Assembly: GCA_023129355.1 (NCBI GenBank) | Contig: JAGMCC010000026.1 | Coordinates: forward strand, 1 to 10,369 | DNA length: 10,369 nucleotides | From: Dehalococcoidia bacterium | GTDB taxonomy: Bacteria > Chloroflexota > Dehalococcoidia > E44-bin15 | Direction: 5' to 3' | Part shown: positions 6,266-10,369 of the stretch, piece by piece | Layout: every line of letters starts with the position of its first letter | Position numbering within the stretch: position 1 is the first letter of the stretch | Program-made: the position numbers and the translations under genes | The notes under the pieces: generated by a model | Told to the model about the DNA's origin: nothing | What the model saw: the letters and a program-made list of their open reading frames with translations, nothing else | The model's database searches: none

Positions 6266-6308
6266 ATAATATCACTTGAGCACCTTGTGGAATGTGACCT
6301 TTGTCTCA
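6266..6308 (-). promoter_or_regulatory. Predicted ferredoxin promoter with a CRP-type site at -41.5
   Basis: TGTGA-CCTTTG-TCTCA (6293-6308, plus-strand reading) matches the CRP palindrome TGTGA-N6-TCACA at nine of ten positions. On the minus strand TATTAT (6271-6266) is a good -10 box; its start site would be about 6259. The centre of the palindrome (6300.5) is then 41.5 bases upstream, the class II activation position known from CRP and FNR. There is no good -35 box, as expected for an activator-dependent promoter. The site overlaps the stop codon of the regulator gene. Confidence 0.5.
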
Positions 6309-6977
6309 AAAATATGCTGCCACCATGTCTTTAAGGGCTTCTTTATCGGTAATTACGATGCGGTGGCGTTCCAACCTGATCACCCCTTCCTCTTCGAGGG
6401 CTTTGAGCGACCTGCCGACTACCTCACGGACAGTGCCCGCCATCGCTGCCATATCCTGCTGGGTAAGCCGCGGCCTGGCGCCTGTGCCATCTCCAGCGTG
6501 CTCCAGGAGTATCTTGGCTACCCGGCCAATGACGTGTCTGAAGGACAGGTCCTCGACCAGTGATCCAAGATGGCGCGCTTGTCCCGCCAGGACCTTCGTA
6601 ACATTCAGGGCTACCAGGGGGTGATCCCGGAGGATAATCTCCAGGTCACTCCTTCTGATCCCGTAAAGAACAACCGGCCCCATAGCCTGGACACTTGCGG
6701 GGTTGGGGCCGCCATCGAAGATGGAAACGTCATTGAAGGATTCTCCGGGGCGCACGATGTTCAGAATCTGCTCTTTACCCTCGGCCGAGGTCTTGAATAC
6801 CTTAACCGCGCCGGAGGCTACAAGATATAATACCTCAGCGGGCTCCCCCTCTATAAGGACCAGCTCCCCTCGCTGCAACGTTTTCTCAAAGATTACTTCC
6901 TTGATCGAATGGAGTTCAGCAATACTAAGCCCGCAAAAGTAGGGGACGGACTTTAAAAACTCTACCTGAACAGCCAT
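6306..6977 (-). CDS. Crp/Fnr-family transcription regulator
   Basis: A 223-aa regulator. Residues ~12-120 form a cyclic-nucleotide-binding-type beta barrel (RGELVLIEGEPAEVLYLVASGAVKV), followed by the long dimerisation helix (~121-145) and a winged helix-turn-helix (~171-211, LTQQDMAAMAGTVREVVGRSLKALEEEGVI). The recognition helix reads RExxGR (R184, E185, G188, R189), as in E. coli CRP, which reads TGTGA; FNR uses ExxSR instead. Only one cysteine (C15) is present, so an FNR-type [4Fe-4S] sensor is excluded. The barrel pocket has no obvious cAMP-binding RxS (PNPASVQA in its place), so the ligand is unknown. The ATG at 6977 has GGTGAAGAG just upstream. The ferredoxin gene follows and carries a matching site in its promoter. 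Confidence 0.93.
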   Translation of the reverse strand: MAVQVEFLKSVPYFCGLSIAELHSIKEVIFEKTLQRGELVLIEGEPAEVLYLVASGAVKVFKTSAEGKEQILNIVRPGESFNDVSIFDGGPNPASVQAMGPVVLYGIRRSDLEIILRDHPLVALNVTKVLAGQARHLGSLVEDLSFRHVIGRVAKILLEHAGDGTGARPRLTQQDMAAMAGTVREVVGRSLKALEEEGVIRLERHRIVITDKEALKDMVAAYF

Positions 6978-6982
6978 ATCTC

Positions 6983-7015
6983 TTCACCGGGGTCGCCGCG
7001 GTAGCAACCGGTGAA
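6983..7015. repeat. 8-bp inverted repeat over the start site and ribosome binding site of the crp-like gene
   Basis: TTCACCGG (6983-6990) and CCGGTGAA (7008-7015) are exact inverse complements with a 17-base spacer. In minus-strand orientation the second arm includes the ribosome binding sequence of the crp-like gene and the first arm covers the predicted transcription start. It could be an autoregulatory operator, or, if the mRNA starts slightly further upstream, a hairpin that hides the ribosome binding site. Confidence 0.5.
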
Positions 7016-7017
7016 TC

Positions 7018-7026
7018 ATTATACCA
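7018..7026 (-). promoter_or_regulatory. Extended -10 promoter of the crp-like gene
   Basis: On the minus strand TGGTATAAT (7026-7018) is a perfect extended -10 element. The -35 region (7046-7041, TAGCCT) is poor. The mRNA should start near 7012, giving a leader of about 35 bases. Confidence 0.6.
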
Positions 7027-7236
7027 GCCATTATGGGGTGAGGCTAGTGCTTGTACTGCCCATTGACATCGAGGGATTCATCTATCGTGGAGAGGGCGCT
7101 GGTGGTCAGACCCAGTCATTGGAACAGTCCAGGCAGATAGGCATTCCTGAACCAATCTGGTGATGTCCTTTTGATATCCGTCTTTTGATATCCGTACCGA
7201 AAGCGCTCTTTTAGGTTGCCTGTGGGTGAACTGTCT
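7027..7236. other. Non-coding spacer between acs and the crp-like gene
   Basis: About 210 bases without a supported gene. A 41-codon reading frame on the plus strand (GTG at 7038, TGA at 7161-7163) has no good ribosome binding site and resembles nothing I know. A weak hairpin is possible around 7114-7156 (ATTGG/CCAAT outer stem and CAGG/CCTG inner stem), with no T run. The tandem repeat at 7168-7195 is the clearest structure. Confidence 0.5.
7168..7195. repeat. Perfect 14-bp tandem repeat downstream of acs
   Basis: CTTTTGATATCCGT occurs twice without a gap (7168-7181 and 7182-7195), preceded by a degenerate TGATGTCC (7161-7168). It lies about 40 bases past the acs stop codon. It may be a simple slippage duplication or a paired binding site. 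Confidence 0.75.
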
Positions 7237-9189
7237 TTAGCGGTGTCGGACATCTTCTTCATTGTTTCGTAAGCCTTTTTTAGCGTCCTCTACAGATGCT
7301 TCGTCTTCGAGGGTAGTGAGGTCACCGGGACTTTGTCCTAAGGCTAACGCTTTAAGGACGCGGCGCATAATCTTGCCGCTCCTCGTCTTGGGCAGCGAAT
7401 CCACGAAGTGGACCTCATCTGGGGTAGCGATGGGCCCGATGACATTACGCAGATGCTTGCCGATCTCCTGCTTTAAATCAGACGAGGGCGAAGCGTCATC
7501 CTTCAGGGTAACGAAGAGGACAATACTATCCCCTTTCACCTCATCCGGTTTGCTCGCCACGGCGGCCTCGGCCACAGCGGGATGGGATACAGCGGCGTCC
7601 TCTAATTCCGCTGTCCCGATGCGATGTCCAGCCACCTTCAGCACCTCATCAGCCCTGCCCAGGAGCCAGAAATAGCCATCCTCGTCCCGCATGGCGAAGT
7701 CGCCGGTATAGTATGACCCGGGAAAGCGTGACCAGTATGAATCCTTATAACGCTGTGGGTCGCCATAGATGTCTAGAAGCATACCGGGCCAGGGCTTCCT
7801 TATTATTAGCAGTCCCGTCTGCCCTGGAAGTAGCTCGTTTCCCTCAGCATCAACCACAGCCGCATCCACGCCGGGTAGTGGGAAGGCTGCAGAGCCTGGC
7901 TTTAGAGGTATGGACTCAATCCCCGGTGTTGGGGATAGCATGGTGCCCCCGGTCTCAGTCTGCCACCAAGTATCCACGATAGGACATCTCTCTTTACCTA
8001 TATTCTTGTAATACCAGTACCAAGCCTCGGGGTTTATAGGCTCGCCAACGCTGCCCAGAAGCTCCAGGCTGGAGAAATCATGCTTTAGCAGCCTTTCCTC
8101 GCCATGGCGCATAAACATGCGTATTGCCGTAGGCGAAGTGTAGAAAATGCTGACGCCGTACTTCTCCACTATGTCCCACCATCGTTCTACAGTGGGATAG
8201 TCAGGGGCCCCGTCGTACAAGACGATGGCGGCGCCATGGGAGAGTGGAGCATAAACTATGGAGCTGTGGCCAGTTACCCATCCCACATCGGCAGTGCACC
8301 AGTAAACTGACTCCTCCCTTATATCGAAAACCCACTTATATGCCGAGTGGTTGAACACAAGGTAGCCGCCTGTGCCGTGTACTACACCTTTGGGCTTCCC
8401 CGTTGTCCCCGATGTGTAGAGTATATACAGTGGGTGAGTAGACTCCATCGGCTCAGGCTTAACCATCCTATCAGCATCGTCCAGCAGGGAGGAAAGATAG
8501 AAGTCCCTTCCCTCTTTCATGGGAACCTTCTCCCCTGTTCTTCTAACCACGACTATCTTCTCCACGGATGGCGACAGTTTGACCGCCTCATCGACTATCT
8601 CCTTGAGCGCCAGGATCTTGCCGCGGCGATATGCCCCATCAGCGGTGATGAGAACTCTCGCCTGTATATCGTTGACCCTGTCTGCTATCGCATGAGCGCT
8701 GAATCCGGAGAAGATCACCGTATGTACAGCCCCTATTCGGGCGCAGGCGAGCATAAAAATAGGCAGTTCAGGGACCATGGAAAGATAAATTGCAACACGA
8801 TCCCCTTTCTTGATCCCAAGCTTCTGCAGTATCGAGGCGAAACGGTTGACTTCCCGGAAAAGGGTGGAATAGCTCAGTACCCTTGTCTCCCCGGTTTCCC
8901 CTTCCCAGTATATTGCCACCTTGCTCTTCCGCCATGTCTGTACATGGCGGTCAACACACTGATAGCAAGCGTTGATCCTACCTCCGACAAACCACCGCGC
9001 ATAGGGTGGGTCCCAATCAAGGACTCGATCCCAGGTCTTGTACCAGTCCAGTTTCCGCGCCTCCTCAGCCCAGAACCTCTCAGGGTCCTGTAACGAGCGC
9101 TGATGAATTTCCGCATAGCGCTTTGATGGCCACATACGCGCACCTGTAGGTAGAGAGCTTGCGCTGTCCGATCCGCGGTCATCGATCAT
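7237..9189 (-). CDS. acs: Acetyl-CoA synthetase, AMP-forming
   Basis: A 650-aa enzyme of the ANL superfamily, close to the 652 aa of Salmonella Acs. It activates acetate with ATP and CoA to acetyl-CoA, AMP and PPi in the cytoplasm. Visible motifs are the phosphate loop YTSGTTGKPKGVV (258-270), ADVGWVTGHS (300-309), WWQTETGG (408-415), the hinge/CoA region YYTGDFAMRDEDGYFWLLGR (493-512) and LPKTRSGKIMRR (599-610) with the catalytic, potentially acetylated K606. The residues lining the Salmonella acetate pocket are present in context (V305, T306, V381, W409), which favours acetate over longer acids. AGGAGG six bases before the ATG fixes the start. It lies 123 bases after the 2-oxoacid oxidoreductase gamma gene on the same strand, so acetyl-CoA formation and 2-oxoacid metabolism are probably linked. 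Confidence 0.97.
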   Translation of the reverse strand: MIDDRGSDSASSLPTGARMWPSKRYAEIHQRSLQDPERFWAEEARKLDWYKTWDRVLDWDPPYARWFVGGRINACYQCVDRHVQTWRKSKVAIYWEGETGETRVLSYSTLFREVNRFASILQKLGIKKGDRVAIYLSMVPELPIFMLACARIGAVHTVIFSGFSAHAIADRVNDIQARVLITADGAYRRGKILALKEIVDEAVKLSPSVEKIVVVRRTGEKVPMKEGRDFYLSSLLDDADRMVKPEPMESTHPLYILYTSGTTGKPKGVVHGTGGYLVFNHSAYKWVFDIREESVYWCTADVGWVTGHSSIVYAPLSHGAAIVLYDGAPDYPTVERWWDIVEKYGVSIFYTSPTAIRMFMRHGEERLLKHDFSSLELLGSVGEPINPEAWYWYYKNIGKERCPIVDTWWQTETGGTMLSPTPGIESIPLKPGSAAFPLPGVDAAVVDAEGNELLPGQTGLLIIRKPWPGMLLDIYGDPQRYKDSYWSRFPGSYYTGDFAMRDEDGYFWLLGRADEVLKVAGHRIGTAELEDAAVSHPAVAEAAVASKPDEVKGDSIVLFVTLKDDASPSSDLKQEIGKHLRNVIGPIATPDEVHFVDSLPKTRSGKIMRRVLKALALGQSPGDLTTLEDEASVEDAKKGLRNNEEDVRHR

Positions 9190-9312
9190 GTGCTTCCTCC
9201 TTTTGCATTTCGCTTCCTTCGTTATTGGGGTTGTGTATAACGATGGCTAGCACGACGTTAAAAATCGTGATCGAATCTATTCAGTGCCAGTGGTGTAGCC
9301 AATGCTGCCCGG
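9190..9312 (-). promoter_or_regulatory. Spacer before acs with the acs ribosome binding site
   Basis: The spacer carries AGGAGG (9201-9196) for acs. TTATAC (9242-9237 region, minus strand) with a TTTTAA-like -35 box 17 bases upstream is a possible weak promoter, so acs could have its own start as well as read-through from the oxidoreductase genes. No strong terminator hairpin is seen. Confidence 0.35.
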
Positions 9313-9885
9313 TCAGGCCTGATTTTCAGCTTCAAGTTCTATTTCCCCCGGCTGCTTGCTGGAGAAATCGAAATCGCGTCTCTTCCTGGAATGGAGCCCA
9401 CGCTGCAGGTCCTCCTCCTTCAGGTGATGGCCAAAATGGACCGCACTCAGGTTCTCCTCCCTGTATTTAAGCGGAAGCACCGCGGTCAGTTCCTCGTCAG
9501 ATACATCAACACCCACCAGGGACATTAAGTGCCCCAGGGCAATCATGTTGCCGAAGATCTCTCTGCCGAACTTCTCTATTCCCAGTTTGCTGAAGGGGAT
9601 TTCCTCATCGGTGCAGAGTCCCGTCTGGCACACGGTCTTTACTGCGTGAAGCCCCTCTGCCTTGTTGGAGAGTTTGAGCAGGATGTCGGCCTCCTCAACC
9701 ACCGGGTTGGCGATGGGCTCTTTATCAAAGGTGAGGTAGGCCACGCTCATGGCACCTCTCACTGACGAGTCATAATCATACAGCAGGCTTACCTCGTAAC
9801 CGAGGTTGGCCAGCAGTGTTGCCAGGCTATGAGATATTACCCGCACTCCCTGGCCGCCCTCCCCCGAAATGATGACCTTTCCCAT
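9313..9885 (-). CDS. 2-oxoacid:acceptor oxidoreductase, gamma subunit
   Basis: A 190-aa gamma subunit of the pyruvate/2-oxoacid:ferredoxin oxidoreductase family. The start MGKVIISGEGGQGVRVISHSLA is the family's glycine-rich GxGGQG motif. The segment YDSSVRGAMSVAYLTF (45-60 region) and the later GREIFGNMIALGHL are also typical. The subunit joins the alpha and beta subunits to form the complex that interconverts a 2-oxoacid + CoA with acyl-CoA + CO2, using ferredoxin. The ATG at 9885 has AGGAG six bases upstream; reading further 5' in this frame only shadows the beta gene. It starts 13 bases after the beta subunit stop. The last ~35 residues are highly charged (KRRDFDF, then many Glu) and are probably a flexible tail. 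Whether pyruvate, 2-oxoglutarate or a branched-chain oxoacid is used cannot be told. Confidence 0.93.
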   Translation of the reverse strand: MGKVIISGEGGQGVRVISHSLATLLANLGYEVSLLYDYDSSVRGAMSVAYLTFDKEPIANPVVEEADILLKLSNKAEGLHAVKTVCQTGLCTDEEIPFSKLGIEKFGREIFGNMIALGHLMSLVGVDVSDEELTAVLPLKYREENLSAVHFGHHLKEEDLQRGLHSRKRRDFDFSSKQPGEIELEAENQA

Positions 9886-9898
9886 TGGTGACTCCTTT

Positions 9899-10369
9899 CT
9901 ATCCCTGTCGGACGATGCCGATTTCATCGGGGCCCAGGGTCTCGGCTCCGTCAGGGGCTCTTCTATATGTTTTCTTGAAGTGCTGCAGCATTTCGTATGC
10001 GGAGTTGAACCCCAGCCTGCGCCCGTTGTTCTCGATGCACTGGCAGGTGATATCCACAAAGGCAAACCCGGGCCAGGCAATCGCTTCCTTGATGCAGTTG
10101 TTGAGGTGGAGCTGATGGTATACCGTCGTTCTGCCATAGAAATACTTGCCCCCGGCCTTCATCAGGTTCTGCAGATTTATGGTGTCGTGATATGCGCCAG
10201 CAGGGGTACTCACCGTTTTGGTGTTGCGGGGCGTTGTCGGCCCTGCCTGACCTCCGGTAAGGCCGTAGACATTATTGTTGTTGCACAGCACAGTGAGGTC
10301 CGGGTTGCGCCTGGTGGCATGGAGCAGGTGATTGCCGCCAATGCTGGCCAGATCGCCGTCTCCGGAGAC
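9899..10369 (-). CDS. 2-oxoacid:acceptor oxidoreductase, TPP-binding beta subunit (partial)
   Basis: The C-terminal 156 residues of a beta subunit; the 5' part is outside the window. The visible part opens inside the thiamine-diphosphate site: GDGD, then GGNHLLHATRRN, then NNNNVYGLTGGQ, the expected GDG...NN signature that binds Mg2+ and TPP, ending in the conserved YGxTGGQ. The later DITCQCIENNGRRLGFNSAYEML corresponds to the CPTxxGR region of KorB/PorB-type beta subunits. The frame stays open through the window edge. The gamma subunit gene follows after 13 bases; an alpha subunit gene is expected upstream. This is the separate-subunit form of the enzyme rather than the single-chain pyruvate oxidoreductase. 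Substrate undetermined. Confidence 0.93.
   Translation of the reverse strand, partial: VSGDGDLASIGGNHLLHATRRNPDLTVLCNNNNVYGLTGGQAGPTTPRNTKTVSTPAGAYHDTINLQNLMKAGGKYFYGRTTVYHQLHLNNCIKEAIAWPGFAFVDITCQCIENNGRRLGFNSAYEMLQHFKKTYRRAPDGAETLGPDEIGIVRQG

Noticed and set aside
6306..6977. FNR-type oxygen sensor
   Set aside because: Only one cysteine is present, so an FNR [4Fe-4S] cluster cannot be held, and the recognition helix is CRP-like.
8347..9093. 248-codon open frame on the plus strand inside acs
   Set aside because: It lies wholly antisense to a gene with all Acs motifs, has no ribosome binding site or recognisable domain, and reflects the codon bias of the opposite strand.
9159..9470. Plus-strand frame with a CQWCSQCC cysteine cluster near 9243-9330
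   Set aside because: It looked like a small metal protein, but it crosses antisense over both the acs start and the gamma subunit gene and has no ribosome binding site.
9886..10137. N-terminal extension of the gamma subunit up to 10137
   Set aside because: The extension is an out-of-frame shadow of the beta subunit gene, while the ATG at 9885 has a good ribosome binding site and the family's normal N-terminus.

Overview
The window looks like chromosomal DNA from an anaerobic bacterium. The evidence is ferredoxin-linked enzymes (a 2-oxoacid:acceptor oxidoreductase, a small 2x[4Fe-4S]-type ferredoxin, NuoE/NuoF-type diaphorase subunits), bacterial -10/-35 promoters and AGGAGG ribosome binding sites. 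The family mix (two-CW cysteine proteins, NarL-type regulator with a GAF/PAS kinase, small zinc-ribbon protein) would fit Chloroflexota/Dehalococcoidia or a similar strict anaerobe, but that placement is inference. No tRNA, rRNA, CRISPR array, phage gene or transposase was seen.

Layout. (1) 1-620, minus: the 5' end of a NuoF-like gene and a complete NuoE-like gene, translationally coupled, behind a leader that starts near 793. (2) 896-2213, minus: two paralogous cysteine-rich 'two-CW' proteins; the upstream one also carries two tandem ~65-residue barrel-like repeats. (3) 2214-2437: a divergent control region with a perfect 15-bp dyad that contains the -35 box of a strong promoter. (4) 2438-5539, plus: a NarL/FixJ response regulator followed by an 802-residue membrane-anchored GAF-PAS-PAS-HisKA_3 kinase. 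(5) 5545-5633: an 89-bp segment bounded by 18-bp imperfect inverted repeats, between convergent genes. (6) 5630-6977, minus: a Crp/Fnr-family regulator, a small ferredoxin and a small zinc-ribbon-like protein. (7) 7024-7236: non-coding, with a perfect 14-bp tandem repeat. (8) 7237-10369, minus: 2-oxoacid:acceptor oxidoreductase beta (partial) and gamma subunits, then an AMP-forming acetyl-CoA synthetase.

How the genes may work together. The acs and 2-oxoacid oxidoreductase genes fit a route between acetate, acetyl-CoA and a 2-oxoacid that uses ferredoxin electrons. The Crp-like protein has a CRP-type recognition helix (RExxGR). A TGTGA-N6-TCTCA site lies exactly 41.5 bp upstream of the start site predicted from a TATTAT -10 box of the ferredoxin gene, so a regulator-ferredoxin circuit is predicted. 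The two-component system and the two-CW proteins share a divergent control region with three copies of one half-site, which makes the two-CW proteins candidate members of that regulon. The best candidate for something undescribed is this two-CW / SH3-like-repeat / two-component locus.
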